Below, piece after piece: positions 1 through 7,472 of a DNA stretch of 64,000 nt. Numbering within the stretch: the first letter of the stretch is position 1; the number at the start of each line of letters is the position of its first letter. A program made the translations under genes and the position numbers. The DNA is from Natronosalvus caseinilyticus (GTDB lineage Archaea > Halobacteriota > Halobacteria > Halobacteriales > Natrialbaceae), in contig NZ_CP071596.1 of assembly GCF_017357105.1 (NCBI RefSeq), positions 310,001-374,000 on the forward strand, written 5' to 3'. The notes beneath the pieces are model-generated. The model had not been told where the DNA came from. It saw nothing but the letters and a program-made list of their open reading frames with translations, and made no database searches.

Positions 1-696
1 GATGAGAAGTGGGGGATGAGTCGGACATCAGAGCAGTCTAAACGCCTTGAGGAGGACGAAAATTACGCTGTGACGGAAAAAGATGTCCGTCTCATGGAAG
101 AAAACGTAAACCAACACCGGATACGTGACCAACTGATAATTCGCTTACTCTGGCAGACCGGTATTAGAAGAGGTGAAGCGTCCAATTTGCTAATATCAGA
201 CGTATGCCGTGACAAAAGGGAGATTACAATCAGGAAAAAAGTGGCGAAATATGGTAAGAAACGGATGGTGGCCTACCAATCGTCGTTAGATGGTCTATTG
301 ACCGAGTGGTTAGACTACGGATATCGTGAAGAGATGGCAGCAGGTTATGACCACAACCATCTACTGGTCGGTGAACGAGGCGCACCACTATCTGGCGACC
401 GAATCAACGAAATTGTCTACGAATCAGCGGACCGCGCTGGAATTAACCGGAAAATATACGCTGACGCAAATGCCGGAACGAATGAAAGCGGCGACCCTAA
501 ACCTAACCGTTGGAAAATCACGGCTCACAATATCCGTCACGGGTATGGAACGTACCTTGTGAACGAAACGGATGCTGGAATCTGGGAAGTCTCAAAGCAA
601 CTCGGACACGCCTCAGTATCAATTACTGAGGATATTTATGTTGAGGATGACCCGCGCGCCGGGATTGACCATGCCCATAAATACGGACCTGACTGA
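1..696 (+). CDS. Tyrosine recombinase / integrase (XerC/D-like), N-terminus possibly outside window
   Basis: Catalytic domain of a tyrosine site-specific recombinase, which cuts and rejoins DNA at attachment sites. Counting from the ATG at 16, the signature residues are the first arginine in TGIRRGE (about R51), HNIR (H171 and R174), LGHAS (H198) and the tyrosine nucleophile near Y208, followed by a short tail. From the ATG at 16 it would be 226 residues, short for a full integrase, and the frame stays open to base 1, so the N-terminal arm-binding/SAM-like domain probably lies upstream of the window. It most likely mobilises the AT-rich element that follows. The family is certain; the specific target site is unknown. 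Confidence 0.88.
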   Translation, partial: DEKWGMSRTSEQSKRLEEDENYAVTEKDVRLMEENVNQHRIRDQLIIRLLWQTGIRRGEASNLLISDVCRDKREITIRKKVAKYGKKRMVAYQSSLDGLLTEWLDYGYREEMAAGYDHNHLLVGERGAPLSGDRINEIVYESADRAGINRKIYADANAGTNESGDPKPNRWKITAHNIRHGYGTYLVNETDAGIWEVSKQLGHASVSITEDIYVEDDPRAGIDHAHKYGPD

Positions 697-732
697 TTCC
701 CGACTAAAGTCCTCTGTTTTATTGTAATTATT

Positions 733-942
733 TTAAATTGTTTTATATATTGGCCCCTCGTGTTGTATCTCATTGACTGTATCTAAGAGTAGGTCGGGGT
801 TTTCAATTCCGACCCGGACAATCGCAGTATGAACATCAGCAACCTGCGCATCCCATAGCGTGTCGTATTCTAACTCCAACCGTTTGAGTTCGCGTCTAAA
901 CGCCCTACGGTCATGCAGTTGTATTGTTGTTGATTCTGCCAT
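733..942 (-). CDS. Small acidic hypothetical protein, 69 aa
   Basis: I do not recognise this protein. It is an unbroken 69-codon frame convergent with the integrase, mostly helical in appearance, with a basic N-terminal third (RRAFRRELKRLE) and an acidic remainder. The start codon lies inside a near-palindrome, ATGAATGTTCAT (perfect five-base arms, ATGAA and TTCAT, around a two-base centre), which could be an operator for self-control. Small proteins of this kind are common next to recombinases in haloarchaeal elements. It may be a real gene, but there is no domain to confirm it. Confidence 0.5.
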   Translation of the reverse strand: MAESTTIQLHDRRAFRRELKRLELEYDTLWDAQVADVHTAIVRVGIENPDLLLDTVNEIQHEGPIYKTI

Positions 943-1052
943 GAATGTTCATTCAGTTGTTAGAATAAAGATGTGTGGTGCAGCAAAGTCGGAAATCTAC
1001 CACTCCGGTCGGCAATAGTTATTTATGCAACCACTCTATACGCGTGCCCCTT

Positions 1053-1132
1053 ATTTAGGGGTAATTAGAGGGGGTGATTTCCAGCACCGGATATAGACAG
1101 CAAAAGCCCCCCACCCCCAAATACCCCTAAAT
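1053..1132. repeat. 11-base inverted repeat pair ATTTAGGGGTA / TACCCCTAAAT
   Basis: ATTTAGGGGTA at 1053-1063 reappears as its exact reverse complement at 1122-1132. Other G- and C-runs lie between and around the arms. The pair could be binding sites for a replication or partition protein, or simply a hairpin. No function can be assigned from sequence alone. Confidence 0.5.
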
Positions 1133-1209
1133 GCGAGGGTGAGATGACCTCATTTATAACATACTCTAAGAGGTAAAGGGGTGCTATCAAGAGGGATTCG
1201 CTATCATTC

Positions 1210-1257
1210 GGGACACTATGTGGGTTGATGTGTCCCAATTCGACCCGTGTCGGGACA
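1210..1257. promoter_or_regulatory. Mutually exclusive hairpins sharing one arm
   Basis: GGGACAC (1210-1216) can pair with GTGTCCC (1230-1236). The same TGTCCC (1231-1236) can instead pair with GGGACA (1252-1257). Because the two stems share an arm they cannot form together, an arrangement known from attenuators, antisense control RNAs and operator arrays. A small hairpin CCCG-TGT-CGGG (1244-1254) adds a third option. The repeats are seen directly; a regulatory role is inference. Confidence 0.4.
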
Positions 1258-1348
1258 ACACTTATACGAGTCATTTTATATTGGGCTGATAAGTCGAAAT
1301 CAAGGCGGCTAACGCGTCTGGCTCGACTCTAAACAACGCACGAGAACA

Positions 1349-1528
1349 ATGGTTCGAAATCACGACACAATAACGAGGCTCAAAGAACGAACGAGTCGTA
1401 GCGTCTCTGATGGACGGGTACGAATCCCATCAGCGTGGTTGCGCAGCGTAGGAAACCCAGACATTGCGACGATAGACTGCATCGAACTAGCAGATGGAAC
1501 AACGGAGGTGCGCCTCCGGTTCGAGTGA
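1349..1528 (+). CDS. Small AbrB/SpoVT-like protein, 59 aa
   Basis: An ATG-initiated 59-codon frame. Its centre reads DGRVRIPSAWLR, close to the swapped-hairpin (AbrB, MazE, SpoVT) DNA-binding signature in which a Gly-Arg-hydrophobic-x-Ile-Pro stretch is followed by a helix. The C-terminal part (IELADGTTEVRLRF) would form the returning strands. Such proteins act as transcription regulators or as antitoxins; no obvious toxin partner follows. It sits just before the replication-type operon, so it could control it. The frame is clear; the fold assignment rests on a short motif. Confidence 0.5.
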   Translation: MVRNHDTITRLKERTSRSVSDGRVRIPSAWLRSVGNPDIATIDCIELADGTTEVRLRFE

Positions 1529-1694
1529 TGAGTTCCCCGCGTCACCTGTTAGAGCAGGCGACGCGGTGAAAATCCGTCGAACCCCTCTGGGTCACGGCTG
1601 TTGGGTGGTCTTGGCGACCTGCACTGGCATTAATCGGCACACATCTAATGTCTTGCGACTCGGCGACTTTCACCCGGAGGTGTTCACGTTTTAA
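1494..1694 (+). CDS. Possible small protein, 66 aa (doubtful)
   Basis: A frame overlapping the end of the AbrB-like gene by 35 bases and ending 20 bases before the next gene. Its second half (GDAVKIRRTPLGHGCWVVLA and on) looks more protein-like than its first half, so the true start may be internal. No domain is recognised. It may equally be a chance frame in the leader of the downstream operon. Confidence 0.25.
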   Translation: MEQRRCASGSSDEFPASPVRAGDAVKIRRTPLGHGCWVVLATCTGINRHTSNVLRLGDFHPEVFTF

Positions 1695-1712
1695 TTAATA
1701 TACAAGGTTTAA
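1688..1712 (+). promoter_or_regulatory. AT-rich TATA-like promoter for the helicase-primase operon
   Basis: The bases just before the ATG at 1715 are almost purely A and T (TTTTAATTAATATA, then TTTAAAT). An archaeal TATA box centred near 1694 would place transcription start within a few bases of the ATG, giving a leaderless or very short-leader message. This is inferred from sequence and spacing only. Confidence 0.45.
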
Positions 1713-1714
1713 AT

Positions 1715-2665
1715 ATGAGTTTAACACACGACAACCCGGCCGAGGAACAGTCCGATAACGACAGCAGCAGCGACATACACAACGTCTGGGTCGAATTCAA
1801 GGACCGCCTCGACAACGTTGAGGACAATCCTGCGACCACTGGAAAGCTCGCGTCAGAATTCGCGAGGAACCTCGCGACAGCACACGTCTACGATGGTGCC
1901 GACAGCGTGGTCATTGACAGCTTGCTCGGGCAGTTCGCACGGAATGCTAACGTTCAAAAAGGTAAGCTCGAAGAGACGTATGAGACCTACGTCGAAACCC
2001 TAGAAGCCGAAGCAGAGGCAGACAAGGAAGAGAACGCTGATAATGACGGTATAGTCGTCATCTCCCCGGATAAGCTCCTGACAAATCACGTGGCAAAGGT
2101 CATCAAGTACTGTCCTACTGATGCGAGTGCCGACGCGCGTTATCTCTGGGTGTTCGAGGACGGTGAGACGATGGAGACTAAACGGCAGCACCTCGCCCTG
2201 AATTCATTCAGCGACGAAGCCCACGACCAACTTGGTCGAATCGTCTCCGACAACACGTCTGATGATTGTGACCTTCCGTGGCGAACGTTCGTGAAGCTAT
2301 TCATTGAGCGGCATAAGGAGGAACGCGAAGAGAAAGGGGACCGGTCCTACGCTGTCGAAGACCTGCGTGCCGTCATTGAACAGCGTCCGGCCACTACTGA
2401 AAAAGACGACGCAGCCATGTCGAGCTTACCGTGGGTCAATGAGGACGAAGACGGTGTCCTTTACGTTCCCAGCGATATCGTCCAGCGTGTCCTCATCGAC
2501 TATGATACCATCAATGCGCGCGATTTACAGGTGGAACTTGACGAAAGAGGCGTTAAGCTCGGTAACGTAAAGCAGACCTCGGCCGCCGGAACACTCGTCC
2601 GGTTCTGGCCTCTTACGCGCAACTTTGCAGACGTCTCTCTCGAGGAGTGTGATGACGATGAATGA
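1715..2665 (+). CDS. Hypothetical protein of replication-type operon, 316 aa
   Basis: Not recognised. It is acidic with a charged, disordered start (about residues 1-25), then mostly helical sequence. The last 80 residues (from SLPWVNEDE) look like a small winged-helix/primase-C-terminal type domain, ending with LVRFWPLTR. Its end overlaps the start of the UvrD-like helicase gene, and that gene overlaps the primase gene, so the three are translationally coupled. The context suggests a role in replication or copy control of the element, perhaps a loader or DNA-binding partner; this is inference from position. Confidence 0.6.
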   Translation: MSLTHDNPAEEQSDNDSSSDIHNVWVEFKDRLDNVEDNPATTGKLASEFARNLATAHVYDGADSVVIDSLLGQFARNANVQKGKLEETYETYVETLEAEAEADKEENADNDGIVVISPDKLLTNHVAKVIKYCPTDASADARYLWVFEDGETMETKRQHLALNSFSDEAHDQLGRIVSDNTSDDCDLPWRTFVKLFIERHKEEREEKGDRSYAVEDLRAVIEQRPATTEKDDAAMSSLPWVNEDEDGVLYVPSDIVQRVLIDYDTINARDLQVELDERGVKLGNVKQTSAAGTLVRFWPLTRNFADVSLEECDDDE

Positions 2666-4457
2666 TGGGGTCGAGGTCCCACGATACCCTATCGTAGGTT
2701 GTGAAGATGTCCCTATTACCGAATCGGCGAAAATAAATGGGCCACCGGGAACTGGAAAAACAACACAAGGTCTGTGCAGAGTACAGTGTCTCGTAGCGGA
2801 GGAGGGTTACGACGTAGACGACGTCACGTGGATAACCTACCGACGCTCGCTCGCAGATGACCTCATTGAGCAAATGGTTGACTGGGGACTTATCGAGGAA
2901 AAACAATTGATTGACCCCCAACACGGCGCTACGAAACAAATCAGCACCGCTCACGCGGTCTGTTATCGCCTCCAACGAGATGAATTCCAAAATCGCCGTA
3001 CACCATCATGGGATGATTATCGGAGATTCTGTGACGAATACTACTCAGTTCCGTATTCGACCCCCGTATCCTCTGGTTCGAAACCCCGTGGTGAGACTCT
3101 CTTTGGCGTCTACTATTGGCTCAAGAACAATCGGAAGAGCATGCTGGAGGCGACAGACTGTGACCGGTATATGGACCTCATGGAGATATGGCCGACGTCA
3201 CCGTCGCTTCAGCGATTCGAGACCGACTGGGAGGGTTTCAAGGAGCAAGAAAGTTTAGTCGATTATCATGAATACCTCGAACGGGCTCTGGAGCGCAGTA
3301 TTACTCCCGAGACGGATATTGTGGTCATTGACGAATACCACGACGCGTTCCCGCTCTTACACGCTCTGGCGAAGGAATGGATAAACGACGCTAAGACAGC
3401 AATAGTCCTTGGCGACCCACAGCAAGTAGTCAACCACCACGAAGGTGCGTCACCTGCATTCTTCGAGGAACTCGACCTCCCCGAGATACATCTGATGAAG
3501 ACTCACCGGGTCCCCAAATTGTTGTGGAATGCCGCTTCGAACGTTCTGAAGGGGTACCACACCCCGCACACCCCTGATTTCGCCTCCTCATACGAAGGAA
3601 ACGCACTCGACGAGGTACACGCACCGACGTTCTGGTACGACCAGCAAACGAATACGTGGGAAGCGCCCACTGGCCAACGCGGTTCACCAGATTCCCTCAT
3701 CGAACGCTACGTTGAAGCAGGAGAACAGTCACTGTTCCTCGTTAGAGCGCGGTTCCAACAGCACGGAATCGCAGCAGGTTTCAAAGACACTGGAATTATA
3801 TTCTGCGCTCAGGAACGGTCTGCGGGCTGTTGGCATCAGGATAACCGGAAGCGCCACCTGTACAATGCGCTCAAGCGTCTCGAAGGATACGATGAGAATA
3901 CAGCCGTCTATCTCCGGGGGCCAGAGGTCCAAGAACTGTTGCACTATACCCGTGCGGAAGATTTGGAATATAATCACTCGACCATTGAGACGGTCGCCAA
4001 CTCACGGTGGATGCGGAACTCCGTTGTCCATGTCAATGCAATAGACGACCTCGTCACCGACTCGTGGTGGAACCGATACACGCGAGGTGAGACATCGGTT
4101 GCCTTTCTTGTCGAACGGGAGGGTGAACACGCACTCCCGCGCGCTGAATTAATGGCTGCACTGGCCCGGAACGCTGAACCCACGGTTGATGTGGAGAGGG
4201 AAGGTGACGGGCTCGCGAACGCACCGACCATTATGACGATACACGCGAGCAAAGGCACTGAAGCAGACCGAGTGTTCGTCTACGATGGTGTCACCAAGCG
4301 AATTCGCCGCGAAACACGGAAAAACATCCGAGCAGACGCTAATGAAGATAGGACGTGGTATGTGGCTCTCACGAGGGCATCGAAACAAACAATAGTCGTT
4401 CGTGGAGCGTTCGAATTCATGTCTAGCCACCTTCCATCGAAGGGAGTATTAACATGA
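2652..4457 (+). CDS. UvrD/Rep-type superfamily 1 DNA helicase, 601 aa
   Basis: An ATP-driven DNA helicase. Walker A NGPPGTGKTT lies at about residues 29-38. Walker B is VVIDEYHDAF, the DEYHD corresponding to DEFQD of UvrD. GDPQQ is motif III, THRVPK resembles motif IV, TIHASKGTEADRVF is motif V and YVALTRASKQ is motif VI. I chose the ATG at 2652 because GAGGAG sits four bases before it; an in-frame ATG at 2625 lies well inside the preceding gene. It overlaps the upstream gene by 14 bases and the primase by ATGA. It is somewhat short for UvrD because the 1B/2B subdomains are reduced, as is common on archaeal mobile elements. It likely works with the primase. Confidence 0.85.
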   Translation: MTMNDGVEVPRYPIVGCEDVPITESAKINGPPGTGKTTQGLCRVQCLVAEEGYDVDDVTWITYRRSLADDLIEQMVDWGLIEEKQLIDPQHGATKQISTAHAVCYRLQRDEFQNRRTPSWDDYRRFCDEYYSVPYSTPVSSGSKPRGETLFGVYYWLKNNRKSMLEATDCDRYMDLMEIWPTSPSLQRFETDWEGFKEQESLVDYHEYLERALERSITPETDIVVIDEYHDAFPLLHALAKEWINDAKTAIVLGDPQQVVNHHEGASPAFFEELDLPEIHLMKTHRVPKLLWNAASNVLKGYHTPHTPDFASSYEGNALDEVHAPTFWYDQQTNTWEAPTGQRGSPDSLIERYVEAGEQSLFLVRARFQQHGIAAGFKDTGIIFCAQERSAGCWHQDNRKRHLYNALKRLEGYDENTAVYLRGPEVQELLHYTRAEDLEYNHSTIETVANSRWMRNSVVHVNAIDDLVTDSWWNRYTRGETSVAFLVEREGEHALPRAELMAALARNAEPTVDVEREGDGLANAPTIMTIHASKGTEADRVFVYDGVTKRIRRETRKNIRADANEDRTWYVALTRASKQTIVVRGAFEFMSSHLPSKGVLT

Positions 4458-5926
4458 CCCGGAACATCGACTGGGAGGCTGTAGGAGACCGAGTACGAGA
4501 GAAAACAGACGACCCGATGACTCCAGTTTCTTACGAAGTACTCTCCGATGCACTTTGCGACGTTGAACAGGACATCGGCCTCCCCGGAGGCTACATTGAG
4601 AATGCTGTCTGTGAGGGTATTCTGAAAGAACATCGAGGCGGTTCTGATGCTACGTACAGTTTCAACCTCAATACACGCCAAGAGAACAATAATAATGACA
4701 AGGAGAAGGTTCCCGACCCAATCAAGACGGGGGAGGTTGACCTTCCGAGCGTACTAACGGTTGAAGACGACCCTGAGTGGCCCGAGTATATGGCCTATCG
4801 AAACAATTGGGTACTTGGGCTGTATGGCGAAAAACAGCCGCGAGCACCGTGGCAGGGCTCTGGTCTCTACCCATGCAAATGGAAAAGTACCCTCCGTGGA
4901 GATGAGAGACCGGAGACCAGCTTCGATGCTGTCTGCCAGTGGGTCAAGCTCGTGAATGGGTCTTATCGAAACGGTCTCTCCCAACCCGACAACACGGACT
5001 ACGGAAGAGCAGTCCCTGCGTATCAACTCCCACCTAGCGAGGACTGGTTGGATGAGAACCGAGTCCTGTTGTTCATCGATTGGGACGATGTTCGCGACCC
5101 TGAAACTGGGGAGATAATCGAAGAATGCCTCGAATGGCTGGAAAAGCTGAACTCAGTTACCGAGGTCTCGTCGAGTGGGACTGGTCTACACACGTTCGTT
5201 GTCGCGACAAAGATGAGTATCAATTCACTCGCCGAAGACCTACATACTGAGGGGAAAGTCGAGATATACCAAACAAAGCGTTTTGCAAGCATGACTGGGG
5301 AATTTATCGCGGAACTCCCTAGTGATGTCGCTGAAGCGGAATACGTCGTTGAAGAACTCATTGACGAATATCACGAATTCAATAAGACGGCCGACGCGTA
5401 CATGGAGGCTGACGCAAACGAAGTTTCGAACAGTGAGTTCAACCAGTTTGGGGCAAGTTCGGGAGAGTATTCACCATACTACGCGGTAAACTGTATGAAT
5501 CTCATCATTGAGCCGCACAGAGTCGGGTCGGAGATACGTGGTGGACACCCGGAACACGGTGCGAACTCACGGATGAATAATATCGCAGTAACCGGCGACG
5601 GTGAAATATGGAGATGCTACCAAGATGAACACAGAAGCGGAGGGAACGCTCTTCATCTAGTCGCCGTATGTGAGGGGTATATTTCCTGTAGTGAAGCAGG
5701 CTCTGGCTGTTTGAAGAACCTCTCTGATGTCGAGTTCACACGGCTCTGTATGGACGCTCGAGACTACTACGATGGCTTCACCTCGGAAATGAAGCCACCC
5801 TCCCGCGCACTCCTCGGTGCCGCTAAAGCAGTCGGACTTGCGTCTGGGTCGGCTGACGAGTTCGATGCTACTCTCTATGACATCGTTCGTGACGTCTACG
5901 ACAATAACTTGTCCAAAGATATCTGA
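4454..5926 (+). CDS. PrimPol-type primase (archaeo-eukaryotic primase superfamily), 490 aa
   Basis: Likely primes or copies DNA of the element. The acidic motif FIDWDD (D209, D211, D212), the SSGTGLH motif (240-246), EIY (270-272) and SMTG (279-282) match the metal-binding and nucleotide-binding motifs of AEP/PrimPol enzymes of plasmids and viruses. A later segment resembles a primase zinc finger: GGHPEHGANS (H365, H368), WRCYQDEH (C388, H393) and further cysteines near 412-419. The first 90 residues look like a winged-helix adaptor plus a polar linker. It starts at ATGA, four bases overlapping the helicase. The superfamily is well supported; the exact subfamily is uncertain. Confidence 0.8.
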   Translation: MTRNIDWEAVGDRVREKTDDPMTPVSYEVLSDALCDVEQDIGLPGGYIENAVCEGILKEHRGGSDATYSFNLNTRQENNNNDKEKVPDPIKTGEVDLPSVLTVEDDPEWPEYMAYRNNWVLGLYGEKQPRAPWQGSGLYPCKWKSTLRGDERPETSFDAVCQWVKLVNGSYRNGLSQPDNTDYGRAVPAYQLPPSEDWLDENRVLLFIDWDDVRDPETGEIIEECLEWLEKLNSVTEVSSSGTGLHTFVVATKMSINSLAEDLHTEGKVEIYQTKRFASMTGEFIAELPSDVAEAEYVVEELIDEYHEFNKTADAYMEADANEVSNSEFNQFGASSGEYSPYYAVNCMNLIIEPHRVGSEIRGGHPEHGANSRMNNIAVTGDGEIWRCYQDEHRSGGNALHLVAVCEGYISCSEAGSGCLKNLSDVEFTRLCMDARDYYDGFTSEMKPPSRALLGAAKAVGLASGSADEFDATLYDIVRDVYDNNLSKDI

Positions 5927-6282
5927 CGACCTATTGTACCTTAATCAGGTATACTCCCCTCTTCTCGTCGGTTCTACCTTGTCTTATTGCCTTCACCTAT
6001 CTTTCAGTTACTTCTTGATTCTTACCCTATCCTCGAGTAATCTATAGTCCCCTACTTACACTCTTGTGCAGTACTCCCCTGACCTGCCTTCTTGGTGCTT
6101 TTCCGAGGTAGGGCGGTCCTTTCCATACCCTCTCAAACAGGATAACCGCATTTGCAAATGCCTCTATTTGAACATGTGGCTGTGTAACCTCTCTTCGAAT
6201 CCATAAGAGAGGTGTCGTATGCATCAAATACACGTCAAAAATTGACGGCAATACTTTTGCATCTCCTTGATATTATATCATT
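5927..6282. other. AT-rich intergenic region with one hairpin
   Basis: No gene is seen. The first 120 bases after the primase are pyrimidine-rich and may hold its terminator. A nine-base-pair hairpin lies at 6187-6213. Immediately before the next gene are two AT strings (near 6251-6259 and 6269-6278) that could be TATA boxes for starts at 6283 and 6298 respectively. Confidence 0.5.
6187..6213. promoter_or_regulatory. Perfect 9-bp hairpin ACCTCTCTT / AAGAGAGGT
   Basis: ACCTCTCTT (6187-6195) and AAGAGAGGT (6205-6213) are exact reverse complements around a nine-base loop. It is 70 bases before the winged-helix gene and 260 bases after the primase. It could be an operator for the winged-helix protein that follows, since a palindrome with a nine-base centre spans about two helical turns, or a structured RNA end. 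Confidence 0.45.
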
Positions 6283-7032
6283 ATGGATGGCCCAGTAATG
6301 AAGGTTAATGGAGCACGTATTGATGAACTCTCCCAACAGATACTCATCGCACTATACGACGCTAGCTCGCCTCAAACTGTCGCAGACTTGAAGAGTACAC
6401 TTGGAGAGAAACGCCAGCGGGTGTGGTATCGAGTCCATGAACATCTCTCTAGCGCCGGACTCGTTTCTCGGATAGATAACCCCGAGCGCACGATGATTAG
6501 AGAAGGACCGTTCTGGAAGTTGTCCGTCTCTGGTCAAATGTTCGTCAAAGACAATCATGACGAACTGGCTCGTCCGAAGTCGCTCGACATGATGTCTAAG
6601 GACGTCTACGAAGCGTGTCAGACAGCCAAATCCGCGAAGGACTCTGTTCAAGGATATCGACAAAAGCTCTACAGGCTCAAGAAGGAACAACAGGAAACAG
6701 AGGTCGTCCTCAACCATCTCACGTCGAAGGAAACCATTACGCGAAACGAGATGGTCACTTTCGTCAATGATAAAGTAAGCAACGCAGTGAAGTCGAACAG
6801 CGCGGAAGCAAGCCGTGTCGAGTCACGACTTGACGAATTGGAAGCGAAGTTCGAAGAACTCACTGAGGGCATTCAAGCTGTCAACGCACACGTCCAGAGA
6901 AAAGCTGACCATGACGATGTCAAAGAACTAGGCCAGAAACTTGAACGAGTGTGCCACCTCTATCAAGAGATAGAGGACGGACTGAACGATATACAGAACC
7001 GTTCAATGTTCAACCGTCTCCGAATATTTTAA
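6283..7032 (+). CDS. Winged-helix and coiled-coil protein, 249 aa
   Basis: Residues 10-85 look like a winged helix-turn-helix (ELSQQILIALYD, then VWYRVHEHLSSAGLV and a strand-turn-strand), the form of ArsR/MarR-type regulators. Residues from about 105 to 235 are a long heptad-rich coiled coil (KLYRLKKEQQETEVVL, RVESRLDELEAKFEEL). This layout is common in DNA-binding partition or structural proteins of plasmids and viruses. It stands alone and convergent to the BREX-like operon. An alternative start is ATG 6298, which sits about 25 bases after a TATA-like string and would be leaderless. The function is not known. Confidence 0.7.
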   Translation: MDGPVMKVNGARIDELSQQILIALYDASSPQTVADLKSTLGEKRQRVWYRVHEHLSSAGLVSRIDNPERTMIREGPFWKLSVSGQMFVKDNHDELARPKSLDMMSKDVYEACQTAKSAKDSVQGYRQKLYRLKKEQQETEVVLNHLTSKETITRNEMVTFVNDKVSNAVKSNSAEASRVESRLDELEAKFEELTEGIQAVNAHVQRKADHDDVKELGQKLERVCHLYQEIEDGLNDIQNRSMFNRLRIF

Positions 7033-7080
7033 TGTGGATGCTAAATCAATATGATGTCACAAGAAACTTGGTTGGCTTCT

Positions 7081-7470
7081 CTACTTCCGCGCTACAGCAT
7101 GTGTTGCACTCATTGGTCGAGGTTCTTCGACGAACATCTGACCAATGTCTAGGTAGACCCCGCCTTCACTCCGTTCTATACGCACACGGAACTCCACATC
7201 GTCTACGAGCGTGCCCTCAACCAAAAACTGCACAGCATCCATCGACCCAAGGGACTGAGTGGTTCGAAGCATTTGACGGAGGTCGGTGAGGATATCGTTT
7301 CGTTCCTCCTCTACTGCATTATAGAGAAGGTCGTCAAGGCCAGTGACCGTGACTGGGGTCTCTACATCCTCGTCGGCAGCTACCCGGCGGAAGAATTCCA
7401 GCGCAGCTAGTTCACTCTTGGTGCCAGCCTCGCGTTCCGTCGTGATGTTGTAACCGGGATGGAGTGTCAT
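7081..7470 (-). CDS. Unknown protein, last gene of the BREX-like operon, 129 aa
   Basis: Not recognised. It starts two bases after the stop codon of the DUF1156 methylase, so it belongs to the same transcript as the ATPase, PglZ-like protein and methylase. The sequence has a helical, acidic N-terminal half (ELAALEFFRRVAADED, DLRQMLRTTQSL) and a strand-rich C-terminal half (VDDVEFRVRIERSEGGVYLDIG). It has no cysteine cluster, no membrane helix and no catalytic signature I can name. It may be an accessory or specificity subunit of the defence system. It does not resemble BrxA, BrxB or BrxF as I know them. Confidence 0.7.
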   Translation of the reverse strand: MTLHPGYNITTEREAGTKSELAALEFFRRVAADEDVETPVTVTGLDDLLYNAVEEERNDILTDLRQMLRTTQSLGSMDAVQFLVEGTLVDDVEFRVRIERSEGGVYLDIGQMFVEEPRPMSATHAVARK

Positions 7471-7472
7471 GG

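Larger units (their letters stand above)
943..1348. other. Intergenic region with clustered inverted repeats
   Basis: No convincing gene is seen in these 406 bases. The region is rich in short G- or C-runs of the AGGGGT/ACCCCT type, holds an 11-base inverted pair (1053-1063 and 1122-1132) and a set of overlapping hairpins at 1210-1257 described separately. A TATA-like string (TTTTATAT, about 1273-1280) lies about 70 bases before the AbrB-like gene at 1349. A 69-codon minus-strand frame at 1065-1274 runs through the hairpins and looks like chance. The position, before a replication-type operon, makes it a candidate control or origin region. Confidence 0.45.

Noticed and set aside
1494-1550. 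13-codon frame starting at ATG 1528
   Set aside because: Stops almost at once; not a gene.
7081-7470. Last operon gene as a DUF3780 or BrxA protein
   Set aside because: Too short and without the sequence landmarks I associate with those families; left as unknown.
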